Assembly: GCA_044227805.1 (NCBI GenBank)
Contig: JBGAWA010000006.1
Location: forward strand, 1-64,000
Direction: 5' to 3'
Origin: JACCZZ01 sp044227805
Lineage (GTDB): Bacteria > Bacteroidota > Bacteroidia > Chitinophagales > UBA10324
DNA length: 64,000 nucleotides
In this document: piece after piece, positions 8,421 through 18,150 of the stretch
Numbering within the stretch: position 1 is the first letter of the stretch
Layout of the letters: each line of letters starts with the position of its first letter
Position numbers and translations under genes: made by a program
The notes under the pieces: generated by a model
Seen by the model: the letters and a program-made list of their open reading frames with translations, nothing else
Databases searched by the model: none
Told to the model about the DNA's origin: nothing

Positions 8421-9119
8421 ATGAAACTCTCCGGCGATCAGCATTTTCTATGTCCACAACGAACACTGGCCGATGAAATCCGTGACACGCATAAAGTAAT
8501 GGCGGATTTGTGGCAGGGTGTAGCAGCCTTTGCCGACATCAGGAATTGCATTACAGTATATGGCTCTGCAAGGTTTCGTGAAGGTCATCCGTACTACGAA
8601 CTGGCACGTGCCATGGGTAACGAACTGGCAAAAAATAATTTTTCAGTAATGACAGGCGGCGGGCCGGGCGTGATGGAGGCTGCCAACAGGGGAGCAAAAG
8701 AAGGCGGCGGTGTTTCTCTCGGATGCAACATCATCCTTCCGTTTGAACAGGCGCCCAATCCGTATGTTGATAAGATGGTGTCCTTCGAATTTTTCTTCAC
8801 GCGTAAAACAATTCTCCGCAAAAATTCAATCGCCTATGTGTTGATGCCGGGAGGATTCGGAACCATGGATGAAATCTTTGAAGTGCTTACCCTTATTCAA
8901 ACGCATAAGCTTCCGCCACGTCCCGTGGTTTGCCTCGGAAAGAATTACTGGAAACATCTCGGCACATTCATCCGCGAAACGATGATTGCGGAGAAGACGA
9001 TTTCTGAAGCCGATCTTGACCTCGCTTTCATTACGGATAACCCGGCGGAAGCCGTAGAGCATATTAAAAAGATATTGTCACAGCATCATGCTCCGCAGCA
9101 GGAATCAGTGGAAGAATGA
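8421..9119 (+). CDS. LOG-family nucleoside 5'-monophosphate phosphoribohydrolase (TIGR00730)
   Basis: A 232-residue cytoplasmic Rossmann-fold protein of the YgdH/LOG (lysine decarboxylase-like) family. It has the phosphate-binding motif GGGPGVMEAANRGA and the second hallmark PGGFGTMDE. Proven members remove ribose 5-phosphate from cytokinin or purine nucleotides, although databases often mislabel them lysine decarboxylases. The long N-terminal lead (residues 1-40, TLADEIRDTHKVMADLW) is shared with bacterial type II LOG proteins. The gene is monocistronic between two degenerate foldback repeats. The physiological substrate cannot be read from sequence. Confidence 0.9.
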   Translation: MKLSGDQHFLCPQRTLADEIRDTHKVMADLWQGVAAFADIRNCITVYGSARFREGHPYYELARAMGNELAKNNFSVMTGGGPGVMEAANRGAKEGGGVSLGCNIILPFEQAPNPYVDKMVSFEFFFTRKTILRKNSIAYVLMPGGFGTMDEIFEVLTLIQTHKLPPRPVVCLGKNYWKHLGTFIRETMIAEKTISEADLDLAFITDNPAEAVEHIKKILSQHHAPQQESVEE

Positions 9120-9147
9120 GTGAAAGCTTGCAGTAGCAACAAGACAA

Positions 9148-9330
9148 TTAAACCCACATTTTACAGGTACACCTGCTTTGTGCGGTGCAAAACAGCCACG
9201 GGTTTATCACCGGCGTACCGCTGCTCCTGGGAATGTGAAACATTTTCCTTTTTGAAAAAAAATGAACTATCTCTTAGCAACGATTAAATCAAGCGATGCT
9301 GGATTTTTCTGCTGCTAAATCGGGGTTGAA
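9148..9330. repeat. Degenerate copy of the foldback repeat family
   Basis: Begins TTAAACCCACATTTTACAG and ends AAATCGGGGTTGAA. The two ends are imperfect inverted repeats of each other, as in the copies at 26975 and 29343. The middle shares GAATGTGAAACATTTTC. It lies between the LOG gene and the convergent barrel gene; no gene is present in 9120-9374. Confidence 0.55.
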
Positions 9331-9374
9331 AATTCCAAGGCAGTAGTAGAAGCAACTTCAAAAGGTTTGATCTT

Positions 9375-10727
9375 TCAGAATATCCACCATTCCGCTCTGA
9401 TACCAATATACTGCCCCCATTTCACTGGTCCAATCTCCTGCAGAAATGGCGAGTAGAGATTGTCTGCAGCAAATTGATTGTATTTCGCAATGGAATAGAT
9501 GAGACGAAAATGCGGGCGGGCCCATGGATCAGCCTGGGCCGTAGGAACAATTGTGGGCACGATGGAAAACTTCAGCATCGCTGCCGCCTGCTGATCTCCA
9601 TCCTTACGGTTGGCATAATGAACTTCCGTCAGCAGGTGAAACCAATTTTTGACATACCAGAAGTTTCTGATCCCCACCGCGTATTCGCTTTTACGATTGA
9701 ATATCTCACGGCCGAAATAATCAGGTGCTTTATGACTGCTGTCAGCCGCACCATGACTCATCGTGTAAATCGCATACCCGTTAACGCTGTATCGAGGACT
9801 TACATTCAATAATAAATGTTCAGCAAGGCTCAGACAATAGGCATTATTAAATTTGTTGGTCGAAAGATCCGGAGCGCCATAGGTCAGCCATGTTCTTGAA
9901 TTACCACCATCATCTCCGTTGGCGATACCACGACCATAACGTACAGATGACTGGTTGAAAGAACCCTTCATCTTCGTACGAATACTGATGCTATGTTTAA
10001 CACCGAGCACCCATCCTCCGGCGGCAGGATAGTTTAGAATGGAAACGGTATCCTGCTCACTTGCAGCGGCAAGGCGATGATATTCACCCAACAACTTGAT
10101 TTTTTGCCTGGCACTGTCAAACGGAATCAATTGCTCAAGAATGAGCATGCTCCTGCCCCGTAAGCCGAGACGTTCTGTTCCGTCCACAATGTTGACATAA
10201 AAGTTCGGCGGCACCGAACTGCTGGTGTCCACCGTTCCCGGAAACAAGATGGAAAAAGTGGTGCTTTTGAAAATGATGCCGAGACCCTGGCTGCTGTGAT
10301 CACAGGCACTCCAGTCTGAACCGGCAATGTGATTCGCTTCAGCGTATAATTCAGGAAGGGCAAATGCCACTCCTCCATAACCTGTGCTCGGAACATTTCC
10401 GATCAGCTGACCTTTGCTGCTATACATCGCCACCCTTGCCTGCACATTTATAGAAGTCGTATCATGGCTGTAAATTACCGGGTTGAAGTGCAGCGCGCCG
10501 ATCAACTCTACATAATCAGCTTCCTCCATCCTGCCACCGATAGATCCCATGCCATTCAGGTTGAAAGATCGCCCGATGTTGCCTTCTATGTCGGGCGAAA
10601 ATCCGGCACCTACACGTCCATAGGAACCGAAGGAGAACAGCTTATTAGAAATGATTGTTTGTGCGCTGACATTTGGCACAAAGCGTAATAAAATGGCAAA
10701 GAGCAGTCCCGGCAGATAATATTTCAT
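9375..10727 (-). CDS. Maltoporin-like outer-membrane beta-barrel protein
   Basis: From the ATG at 10727 the protein has 450 residues, with signal peptide MKYYLPGLLFAILLRF to SAQ. An upstream ATG at 10772 would add 15 residues before the signal peptide. It was rejected because a good -7 promoter box lies at 10770-10777. The first mature strand (FSFGSYGRVGAGF) and the later segments GGRMEEADYVELIGAL and RYSVNGYAIYTM resemble the LamB/carbohydrate-porin type of barrel. The chain ends EWWIF, an aromatic C-terminal residue expected for outer-membrane insertion. Sugar specificity cannot be inferred. It is divergent from the TRIC-channel gene and is not in an operon. Confidence 0.7.
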   Translation of the reverse strand: MKYYLPGLLFAILLRFVPNVSAQTIISNKLFSFGSYGRVGAGFSPDIEGNIGRSFNLNGMGSIGGRMEEADYVELIGALHFNPVIYSHDTTSINVQARVAMYSSKGQLIGNVPSTGYGGVAFALPELYAEANHIAGSDWSACDHSSQGLGIIFKSTTFSILFPGTVDTSSSVPPNFYVNIVDGTERLGLRGRSMLILEQLIPFDSARQKIKLLGEYHRLAAASEQDTVSILNYPAAGGWVLGVKHSISIRTKMKGSFNQSSVRYGRGIANGDDGGNSRTWLTYGAPDLSTNKFNNAYCLSLAEHLLLNVSPRYSVNGYAIYTMSHGAADSSHKAPDYFGREIFNRKSEYAVGIRNFWYVKNWFHLLTEVHYANRKDGDQQAAAMLKFSIVPTIVPTAQADPWARPHFRLIYSIAKYNQFAADNLYSPFLQEIGPVKWGQYIGIRAEWWIF

Positions 10728-10769
10728 GAGACGAGAGTTGAAGGGTAAGGAAGCAGACGCTGGTACATT

Positions 10770-10777
10770 CAAAGATA
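10770..10777 (-). promoter_or_regulatory. Bacteroidota-type -7 box (TATCTTTG) for the porin gene
   Basis: Perfect match to TAnnTTTG on the minus strand, 43 bases upstream of the ATG at 10727. The upstream -33 region is weak. The position excludes the alternative start at 10772. Confidence 0.5.
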
Positions 10778-10964
10778 AACGGACATTTTACATTTTAGCA
10801 GAGAATGAAGATTCTGCACTCTGCTGAACAAATTTTCAATTGAAAAAACCGCGATAATGAATGGATTTGTTTTGTCAACTTTGGTTTTTGTGTATTAACT
10901 GACAGAAAGCAATCACCGCTGCGATTTCATTGACGACACTACGGCAGCCTATAAAAACCGCACT

Positions 10965-11618
10965 ATGCATTCCATAACAGCATCCATCCTGGCGTATTAC
11001 CTGAGTATTGCCTCGATCATTGCCTTTGCCATTACCGGCGCCTTAGCGGCCATTCAGTCAAAGAAAGAAATGGATATCATCGCTGTCATAATTCTCGGCG
11101 TAGTGACTGCCGTAGGAGGCGGAACCGTACGTGACCTCGTACTGAATCTACCCGTCTTCTGGGTGCAGGATCCTTCTATGCTGGTAGCAGCTGTTGGCGC
11201 TTCGGTGATCACCTTTTTCTTCCGTTCAGGCATCAGGAAAAGCTATTCGCTCCTGCTTTACATTGACGCGCTGGCCAATGCTTTGCTGTTAATGAGTGTG
11301 ATGAAAAAAGTATTCACGGCGGGATTTCCATGGGAAATTGCCGTGACAAGCGGCGTTCTCACCGGCATCGGCGGCGGCTTGATTCGTGATGTGCTGACCG
11401 GCAGGGAAAACCTGCTGCTGTCCCGCGAACTGTATGCTACACCCATCCTGGCAGGAGCAATCATCTATGTTGCCTTGCTGCAATTCATCCCGGATTCAAC
11501 AACCCTGCAATTGAGTGTGGTGGCTTTTGTCTTTTTCTTTCGCTCAGCGGCGATCCGTTTTGACTTGTCTCTCCCTTCGTGGCTGATCGCTACAGAAACA
11601 CATAAGAAGGAAGAATGA
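10965..11618 (+). CDS. TRIC / UPF0126 family cation channel membrane protein
   Basis: A 217-residue inner-membrane protein with about seven hydrophobic segments arranged as two related halves. Each half carries the family hallmark: GVVTAVGGGTVRDLVLNLP in the first and GVLTGIGGGLIRDVLTGREN in the second. Prokaryotic TRIC proteins form trimeric monovalent-cation channels, and the E. coli homologue is YicG. Length is typical. It is followed, after a 35-base gap, by a K+ channel gene on the same strand, so the two ion-channel genes may be co-transcribed. Confidence 0.9.
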   Translation: MHSITASILAYYLSIASIIAFAITGALAAIQSKKEMDIIAVIILGVVTAVGGGTVRDLVLNLPVFWVQDPSMLVAAVGASVITFFFRSGIRKSYSLLLYIDALANALLLMSVMKKVFTAGFPWEIAVTSGVLTGIGGGLIRDVLTGRENLLLSRELYATPILAGAIIYVALLQFIPDSTTLQLSVVAFVFFFRSAAIRFDLSLPSWLIATETHKKEE

Positions 11619-11653
11619 TAGAATAACTGTGCGGGTTACGCTTTTATATCAGA

Positions 11654-12349
11654 TTGCGCAATGCGATTGCTGAGGGTAAAAATCATTTTCAATGTTGGAA
11701 AGTCGAATATTGCACAATACAACACACAACACGGAACAGTCTATCCGCATTCCTTCTGTCATTTCTAAATACTATCTTTATCATTCAGCCAAAATGCGCC
11801 TTTCCCGTGCTCAGGTCATTACTCCGCCATCCGCTGGTGATCAATATATTAATTGTCATCGCAACATTCGTTTCCTATCGCCTTGCGAAGTCAGGCATCA
11901 TTTTTACTTGCAGCCGGCCCTTCATTGATTTGCTCATCTTCGTATTTTGTTTAGCGCAGCTTTTTTATTTCGTGGTTTTTTCGTTGCGTAAACTGTTTTT
12001 CAAAACAGGCTTGCATCTTTCTTATTCAAATATCCTGTTCCGTATTTGCGGCACTATTATTTTTGTACTGTTGACTTTCACCGTCAATTACTGGTGCCTC
12101 TTTGATAATGATCCTTCTTCCATTGTGGGCATTAACCAGTCATCCACTTTCAGGGAATTGTTCGATATGCTCTATTTCAGCTGTGTCACTTTCGCTACGG
12201 TAGGTTATGGCGACATACTTCCCAAATCCATAGCTGCCAAGAGCTGCGTGATCCTGGAAATGGCGACCGCGTTTTTCATGGTGGTGTTTGTGCTATCCAA
12301 TCTGAACAACATTATACAAGCCGCCAAAGAAAACATGTCGGGTAAATAA
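11654..12349 (+). CDS. Two-pore-helix type potassium channel protein
   Basis: Up to 231 residues. Four hydrophobic segments lie at about 63-80, 88-108, 127-149 and 203-222. A pore loop at about 168-190 contains the K+ selectivity filter TVGYGD (182-187), preceded by FDMLYFSCVTFA. This is the ion-channel family 2 (KcsA-like) pore without a visible RCK or cyclic-nucleotide domain. The first ~45 residues are not conserved-looking and the true start may be downstream, for example at an alternative codon. It lies 35 bases after the TRIC gene on the same strand. Confidence 0.85.
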   Translation: MRNAIAEGKNHFQCWKVEYCTIQHTTRNSLSAFLLSFLNTIFIIQPKCAFPVLRSLLRHPLVINILIVIATFVSYRLAKSGIIFTCSRPFIDLLIFVFCLAQLFYFVVFSLRKLFFKTGLHLSYSNILFRICGTIIFVLLTFTVNYWCLFDNDPSSIVGINQSSTFRELFDMLYFSCVTFATVGYGDILPKSIAAKSCVILEMATAFFMVVFVLSNLNNIIQAAKENMSGK

Positions 12350-12754
12350 TGAGTATGTGTTCCGCTATCCCAGTAACTACCTCGCAGGCGCTTTTTGACG
12401 GACCATACATCTAAGCATGATTTTTTTACCTTGAAAGAAGAACCTGCTTTTCATTTTTTTTTCTGAATCAGCCACAATGCTTCGCGCAGCTATTGGAAGT
12501 AACCCTCAACAACATCAAAGCACGCCATGTACAGGGAAACTTCAACCACATGGCCGGTCACTAACCAGGATTTTTTGTCTAAAAAAATACGGTTGTACTG
12601 CCACGGAGATCTGTTCTGGTGCTATTCTATTTTTACCAAAAATTACTTCACCTATCGAACGGACTGTGCATGTGGATGAAACTCTTTATCGCTCAACATG
12701 GCAACCATCAGGGTTAATTTTATGCTTATCTTCCCTGTCACAAAACATTCAACC
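12350..12754. other. Gene-free stretch upstream of the AI-2E family gene
   Basis: About 400 bases with no convincing reading frame. The only longer frame (12477-12758) has no recognisable domain and unusual composition. A near match to the -7 box, TAATTTTA, occurs just before the start at 12755, but with one mismatch and no -33 element. Nothing else is seen. Confidence 0.4.
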
Positions 12755-13840
12755 ATGAATTCCAGCCCAAAGCATGAAAAGACGAATCAGGATTCCACCC
12801 GGAAAGTCTTTGATCTCGTTATCCGGCTGATTGCCGTTGCTTTTTTATTGTATTGGTCGTTCAATATCCTGGCCCCCTTCGTTCATATTCTTATCTGGTC
12901 CGTCATTTTTGCGGTGTCGCTCTATCCGCTCTTTCTGAAGCTGAGTCATCGGCTGGGTGGAAGAAAAGCATGGGCGGCCACGCTGATTTCTTTGATGATG
13001 TTACTCCTGATTGTTGCGCCTGCTGTCTGGTTGATGTCGGCCACGGCTGATGATATCATTTCCTTCCGCAAGCAGGTGAATACAGAGGGCTTTGCGATCC
13101 CACCACCTCCTGCAGGCATAAAAAGCATTCCGCTTGTCGGCTCAAAGGCAGATGAGCTATGGTTGGAAGCTTCACAAAACTTAAGTGGGTTTGCACAGGA
13201 AAATAATGAACGCATAAAAAGTCTTTTGCTTGGTATTCTGGGTCTCATTTCATCCACAGCGAAGGGATTACTCCTGCTCACCGGCGCCATTATCGTCAGT
13301 GGATTTTTAATGAACTATGGCCAGCAGGCAGGAGCTTTTGTAACTAAATTATTTGTCAGGCTGGCAGGCAAAGACGGAGAAAGTATGGCCAGTGTTGCGG
13401 AGGTGACCATACGGAATGTGACACGCGGCATTCTGGGTGTTGCTGCCATTCAATCATTGCTGGCCGGTGTTGGCATGGTGATCGGAGGCGTGCCGCTGGC
13501 AGGCTTGTGGATGGTGCTCTGGCTGATTCTCGCCATCGTGCAAATTCCTGCTCTTCCGGTGGCGATAGGCGTTATCGTGTGGGTGTGGGGCAGCGATAGC
13601 TCTACCGGAATGGCTATACTACTCACTGTGTGGATGCTGGTGGCAGGCCTGATAGACAATGTGCTGAAACCGATCATGCTGGGCAAAGGAGCACCTGTTC
13701 CGATGCTGGTTGTTTTTCTCGGTGCGATCGGCGGATTTATATTCACCGGATTCACAGGGCTGTTCACCGGTGCCATCGTTCTGTCGCTTGCCTATAAGTT
13801 ATTCAATGACTGGGTGGAGGAGTCGTCTGCAACAGACTGA
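12755..13840 (+). CDS. AI-2E family transporter (TqsA/PerM-like permease)
   Basis: 361 residues from the ATG at 12755. An upstream in-frame ATG at 12698 adds a stretch unlike the family and is not preferred. The architecture is that of the AI-2E exporter family: N-terminal hydrophobic hairpin pairs (residues ~20-90), a soluble loop, then about five C-terminal membrane segments. The C-terminal half contains GGVPLAGLWMVLWLILAIVQ, DNVLKPIMLGKGAPVPML and GGFIFTGFTGLFTG, the strongly conserved family region. Members export AI-2 or act as Na+/H+ antiporters; the substrate here is unknown. Monocistronic. Confidence 0.88.
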   Translation: MNSSPKHEKTNQDSTRKVFDLVIRLIAVAFLLYWSFNILAPFVHILIWSVIFAVSLYPLFLKLSHRLGGRKAWAATLISLMMLLLIVAPAVWLMSATADDIISFRKQVNTEGFAIPPPPAGIKSIPLVGSKADELWLEASQNLSGFAQENNERIKSLLLGILGLISSTAKGLLLLTGAIIVSGFLMNYGQQAGAFVTKLFVRLAGKDGESMASVAEVTIRNVTRGILGVAAIQSLLAGVGMVIGGVPLAGLWMVLWLILAIVQIPALPVAIGVIVWVWGSDSSTGMAILLTVWMLVAGLIDNVLKPIMLGKGAPVPMLVVFLGAIGGFIFTGFTGLFTGAIVLSLAYKLFNDWVEESSATD

Positions 13841-14075
13841 TGGCTGATTTGACCATCCATTTTTGTTCTTATTGGTTTCATTAATAGTCCCCCAATAGTA
13901 CAAGGGAAGCCCCTTTAAGATTTATCTATTCAATGTGTGAAAGAAAATATTTTGCAGGCTGAAGACAGTTTTTTGCCGGTGACAAACCGGCTCCACCTTT
14001 GAGCTCCAGCGCGCAACGTTAGCGGGAATGTTCATTTCGTACTTAAAAAGGAAATGTTTTCTTTGTTATCACAAC

Positions 14076-14852
14076 ATGAAAGCGCTCATTGCACTTACCC
14101 TGTCCCTGCTGTCCATCGCATTTTTTGAAAGCGCCTATTCGCAAAGCACCTCCACCACTCAATTCTCCAATGAGCTTCGATTTGCACGCACGCTGGCTAA
14201 ACGATGGTCCGGCGAAATAACATTTACAAATACCTGGATGCAGTCGCCGCCGGCCGATGGGTTATTCGATCAATATGCAGAGTGGTCGCTCGGAGGATGG
14301 GGTCACAATTATATTGCAGCGAAGTGGAGGATCTCGCTGGGTGCTTTTTATTACCATAAGCTGGAAGTTGACGAACCTCAACAGTTAAAAAGTAATGAGA
14401 TCCGTTTCAGCGGGCAAGGCACCTTTTACATCAAGAAGATTGGTTACACCATCACCGGCCGTTCAAGGCTGGAATGGCGTAATGTGCAGGATGCGGAGCG
14501 CAATTTTGAGACCGTGCTTCGGCTGCGGGAGCAAGTGAAAATGGTGGTGCCCATCAACTCCAAAAATATTCGTGAGGGAGTTTTTTACGGCTTTGCTTCC
14601 GAAGAGATTTTTCTTAAAACACCGTCTGATGATTTCGGGAATGAAATTTTTGACCGCAACCGCTTTGACGTTGGAGCAGGTTATGTGTTAACCCATGATG
14701 TGACTGTAGAACTTTACTACTCCAATGTATTCATTCCCCGTGAAGTTAACCAGGTTAATTCGGTTGTTAATCTCGATTTCAGCTTCCGGAATCTCGCGGA
14801 GAACATTAAAAAACGTTTTAGCCCGCCATCCGTTGCCCTTCCCGATCAATGA
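14076..14852 (+). CDS. DUF2490 family outer-membrane protein
   Basis: 258 residues from the ATG at 14076, where a normal signal peptide begins (MKALIALTLSLLSIAFFESAYSQ). A start 48 bases upstream adds a cysteine- and lysine-rich leader that is unlikely. The mature protein has alternating barrel strands (FSNELRFARTLAKRWSGEI, GFASEEIF, FDVGAGYVLTHDVTVELYY) and the closing VVNLDFSF strand characteristic of DUF2490. This family is common in Bacteroidota and its function is unknown. It ends 3 bases before the stop of a convergent small gene, so their 3' ends nearly touch. Confidence 0.8.
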   Translation: MKALIALTLSLLSIAFFESAYSQSTSTTQFSNELRFARTLAKRWSGEITFTNTWMQSPPADGLFDQYAEWSLGGWGHNYIAAKWRISLGAFYYHKLEVDEPQQLKSNEIRFSGQGTFYIKKIGYTITGRSRLEWRNVQDAERNFETVLRLREQVKMVVPINSKNIREGVFYGFASEEIFLKTPSDDFGNEIFDRNRFDVGAGYVLTHDVTVELYYSNVFIPREVNQVNSVVNLDFSFRNLAENIKKRFSPPSVALPDQ

Positions 14853-14855
14853 TGT

Positions 14856-15368
14856 TCACTTTTCCCCTTTTCTCTTCAGGGAGTTGATGAGGCAATCGAG
14901 TTGTTCCATCACAGCCGCTTTGTGCAATTTGAAATCATAGATTCTTTCTCCTTCATCACCCATCATCATCCTCACCTGGTTCACTTCATACTTTCTAAAG
15001 ATGGGAATCTCATCTTCCGGGATGATGTACAGAAAGAGCAACGTGGTGTCGCGGTCAACATACCGTGTATCGAAATGCTTAAGCACATAAGTGGAGTCAT
15101 TCGAGAGCAATACATGCAGGTCATCCTTCCATTTTGTTCCGGCGGGTTTCGGCGGATATGGTTTGGGCTTGAGTGCAAGAAAATAATTTTGCTCATCAGT
15201 TATTGCGCCTCCTTTCAACTCTTTCTTTGATGTCCAGTAGAATGGGACATAATCCACATAGTAATACATCACTTCATCCACGCCTTGCCGGCTCTTTACC
15301 TCGCACTGGCTGAAAGCAGCAGTTGCCAGAGCAGAAAGAAACATCGCACCAAAAAATTTCAGTATCAT
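14856..15368 (-). CDS. Exported hypothetical protein
   Basis: A 170-residue protein with signal peptide MILKFFGAMFLSALATAAFSQ. The mature part is hydrophilic, with a Lys/Pro-rich stretch (LKPKPYPPKPAG at about 65-77) and a beta-rich middle (YVLKHFDTRYVDRDTTLLFLYI). It ends in a basic helix. No family is recognised. It converges on the DUF2490 gene with a 3-base gap. Regular codon usage and the signal peptide support a real gene. Confidence 0.65.
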   Translation of the reverse strand: MILKFFGAMFLSALATAAFSQCEVKSRQGVDEVMYYYVDYVPFYWTSKKELKGGAITDEQNYFLALKPKPYPPKPAGTKWKDDLHVLLSNDSTYVLKHFDTRYVDRDTTLLFLYIIPEDEIPIFRKYEVNQVRMMMGDEGERIYDFKLHKAAVMEQLDCLINSLKRKGEK

Positions 15369-15485
15369 TCGGTGAAATTAAAGATTCGGCGGTGAAATCA
15401 CCTTGTATCGTGAAGGGAATTACCATGGTGGGTTGTCCAATAGAAAAATCCTGTTTACAACGAATCAGCTATGCTGCTGGCATTA

Positions 15486-16787
15486 TTACAACAAGCTGAT
15501 TTGAATGCGGGCTTCAAAGAAGTGTATGTTTCCCTTCAGCCTATACCTGTCGAGAATGCCGTAACCGTAAATGAATTCCATGCGAAAAACTTTCGTCAGG
15601 TACCAGTTAATCATGGGAGTTATCCGCGTCATCTGGCCGCCTTGTAAATATCCATTATTCAGATCAAAAGTAGAAACGTGAAGAACGGCTTCCCATTCTC
15701 CCCATCCTCCTTCAAAGACTGATTTGTGAACCGGCACAAATCCATAAATATTTCCAGTTGTATTATAAGGGCGCGAGGTGTTAGTAAGGAAATAACTGAA
15801 CGTAAGATCTCCCCCATAAAAATGCAGCGTGGCAGAATCCTTTGCATAGAAATTATGAGCTATCACTTCTGAAGCCACCATAAATCTGCCTGCGCGATAA
15901 TTGATTTCGCCGCCAATGGAAGTTGCACCATTGGTTGAAAACTTACCGGTATTGATGAGTTGAGGCGTGGGGTTTGATTCCGGGCGGGATTTTATAGTAA
16001 ACTCATTATTTAAAGGCTTTCCATAACGGAGATTGGCAGCTATATGTAACACTTTGTTCGTACGGGTATTATAAACAGGTAACCATCCGATTCTTGCATC
16101 ATACTGTGAAGAGAAAGTGGAAAAAGATTGTTTGATAGAAAGAATATCGGTGTAAACACCAATGTTCATGAATATCCTTGATGTAGGTAAGTAACCGAAG
16201 TATTTGATACCATCTGCCAGAATAGGGATGGGGTCCAATGCCATTTGCCTTTCATTGTTAATCCCAGAATGTCCGTTCATGACTTTAATCATTGAAAATC
16301 CTTCCTTTGTTCGGCCAATAAATAGATGCCCTTTCAATTCAGGCACACCGATGGTCAGACCACTTTCGCGCACGAGCCATTTTTTTTCATCACCATCATA
16401 CATATAGGCAAATTTATAAGCGATATATCTTTTCGTTCTCAGAAAGCGGCCACTAAACAGCATACGAAAATCCCTTGTCTGATAGCTGGGAGACAGATCA
16501 AGGTTTGCGGAATCCATCTGTTGTTTAAAAATATCGCTTTGGGCATAAGCCGTAAAATCACCGATATAGCCGGCTCCCACTCTAAACATCGCTGAGGTAC
16601 CCACAAATTCATTGGGCGCCAAATCCTCTTTATTGATAGCGAATACAGTATCCGCGGTGCGGGCGGTGAAATAGAAACCATTAGTTCCATCGGGCAAGCT
16701 TTTGCTAGTATCCTGCGAATAACCCTTGAATTGCTGCGACAGCATCAATATCAACAGCAGGAGTATAAATGGAAAGGTTTTTTTCAT
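15486..16787 (-). CDS. Phosphate-selective-porin-like (OprO/OprP family) outer-membrane protein
   Basis: 433 residues with signal peptide MKKTFPFILLLLILMLSQQF. The barrel shows family-like segments: RDFRMLFSGRFLRTKRYIAYKFAYMYDG, then LTIGVPELKGHLFIGRTKEGFSM, and a C-terminal strand FFEARIQISLL. OprO/OprP-type porins pass small anions. Here the gene follows the Dcu carrier by 16 bases on the same strand, so a role in bringing C4-dicarboxylates across the outer membrane is inferred. It is the last gene of the minus-strand locus that starts with asparaginase. Confidence 0.75.
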   Translation of the reverse strand: MKKTFPFILLLLILMLSQQFKGYSQDTSKSLPDGTNGFYFTARTADTVFAINKEDLAPNEFVGTSAMFRVGAGYIGDFTAYAQSDIFKQQMDSANLDLSPSYQTRDFRMLFSGRFLRTKRYIAYKFAYMYDGDEKKWLVRESGLTIGVPELKGHLFIGRTKEGFSMIKVMNGHSGINNERQMALDPIPILADGIKYFGYLPTSRIFMNIGVYTDILSIKQSFSTFSSQYDARIGWLPVYNTRTNKVLHIAANLRYGKPLNNEFTIKSRPESNPTPQLINTGKFSTNGATSIGGEINYRAGRFMVASEVIAHNFYAKDSATLHFYGGDLTFSYFLTNTSRPYNTTGNIYGFVPVHKSVFEGGWGEWEAVLHVSTFDLNNGYLQGGQMTRITPMINWYLTKVFRMEFIYGYGILDRYRLKGNIHFFEARIQISLL

Positions 16788-16803
16788 AAAGGAACTTTAT
16801 TGA

Positions 16804-18150
16804 TCACAATAGAAAAGCGGCCAACAGAAAACCCACGCCAATGGAAACAACTGTAGCGACCATCCCGGGCAATAAAAAGCTGTGGTTGATGACAAGATTA
16901 CCCACTTTCGTTGTTCCGGTCTTATCCATGTTGATAGCTGCCAGCAATGTCGGGTAGCCGGGAATCAGGAAGAAACTTCCTACAGCCGGAAACATGGGAA
17001 TAAGAACGGCGGCTGGTATGCCAAGTGCCAGCCCCAGCGGCATCATGGCTTTGGTGGTGGAGCCCCAGCTGAACATCAAAACACCAACCGCAAAGATGGC
17101 GATGACAAAAGTCCAGGGATGCGAAGCAGTAATACTGCCTAATGAATCGGCAATCACCTCCTTGTTGGCATCCATAAAGGTAGCGGCCATCCAAACCACG
17201 CCGAAAACAGAAATCAGCGCGCTGCCCATGGAATTAAACAAACTCGCCTTTACAATTTTCGCCGGACTGGTTCCTGTAAGGATCACGATCAGTGCGGCAG
17301 CGGAGAGCGCGATCGTTTCGATCACGGTGACCATCTTCATGGTGCCATCGGCATTCACGTGAAAGCTTGCTTTTCCGCCAGCCGTGTCGGGCACTATCTG
17401 CGGGAACGTTCCACTCAATACAATCAGCAGGATCGTCACCGCAAAAATGATTACCGCACGTTTTGCCTTTTTAAGCTGTGCCGCGTCAAGTGTTGATTCA
17501 TCGGACAATTGATTGATCGTGGCGGCAAACTCGGGGTTTTTCATCTTCTCGAGGAAATCAGGATCATCATTCAGGTTTTTTCCGTAACGCATCATAACCA
17601 GTGCAGCCGCCACCGATCCGATAAAGCTGGAAGGGATGCAAACAAGCATGATGTCGGCCGCGGCTCCCGGAAAAGCAAGAATAGCAGCGAAGGCGGCCGT
17701 TGCCGCCGACATCGGACTTCCGGTAAGAGCAGCATGACAGGCAATCACGGAGGCACTTAACGGCCGTTCAGGACGAATACGGTTTTTTACGGACACGTCG
17801 GAGATAATCGGCAACAGGGAATAAATTACATGAGAAGTTCCCGCAAAAAGACAAAGTATAAAGGAAACAACCGGTGCTATGATCGTAATGCGCTGTGGAT
17901 TGCGGCGGATGATCTTTTCAGCGATTTTCACAATATAATCCAAACCACCCGCAGCTTCCAGCGTTGCTGACAGTGTCACCACACAAAGAATGATGAGCAT
18001 GATATCACCGGGCGGATCGGCAGGATGCATTCCAAAAAATGTGACATAAATAAAGACGCCTACCACGCCCATCAATCCCAGGGCAATACCTTTCAGGCGC
18101 GAACCGATAAGGATCATTGCAAGCAGAATCAGCAGTTGAAGCCAGATCAT
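16804..18150 (-). CDS. Anaerobic C4-dicarboxylate carrier (DcuA/DcuB family)
   Basis: A 448-residue inner-membrane protein with about ten hydrophobic segments. It has typical Dcu features: GGLDYIVKIAEKIIRRNPQ near residue 70, FAGTSHVIYSLLPIISDVS, RPERPLSASVIACHAALTGSPMSAATAAF around 125-160, and GNLVINHSFLLPG near the C-terminus. DcuA/B exchange external fumarate, malate or aspartate for internal succinate and serve fumarate respiration. It lies in line with exported aspartase and asparaginase. That context suggests it takes up fumarate made in the periplasm. The choice between DcuA and DcuB cannot be made from sequence alone. Confidence 0.92.
   Translation of the reverse strand: MIWLQLLILLAMILIGSRLKGIALGLMGVVGVFIYVTFFGMHPADPPGDIMLIILCVVTLSATLEAAGGLDYIVKIAEKIIRRNPQRITIIAPVVSFILCLFAGTSHVIYSLLPIISDVSVKNRIRPERPLSASVIACHAALTGSPMSAATAAFAAILAFPGAAADIMLVCIPSSFIGSVAAALVMMRYGKNLNDDPDFLEKMKNPEFAATINQLSDESTLDAAQLKKAKRAVIIFAVTILLIVLSGTFPQIVPDTAGGKASFHVNADGTMKMVTVIETIALSAAALIVILTGTSPAKIVKASLFNSMGSALISVFGVVWMAATFMDANKEVIADSLGSITASHPWTFVIAIFAVGVLMFSWGSTTKAMMPLGLALGIPAAVLIPMFPAVGSFFLIPGYPTLLAAINMDKTGTTKVGNLVINHSFLLPGMVATVVSIGVGFLLAAFLL

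Noticed and set aside
8421..9119. Lysine decarboxylase
   Set aside because: The GGGPGVME and PGGFGTMDE motifs are those of LOG-type phosphoribohydrolases; the decarboxylase label is a historical misannotation.
16882..17760. Several open plus-strand frames opposite the Dcu gene
   Set aside because: They mirror the codons of a well-supported transporter and show no protein-like features.
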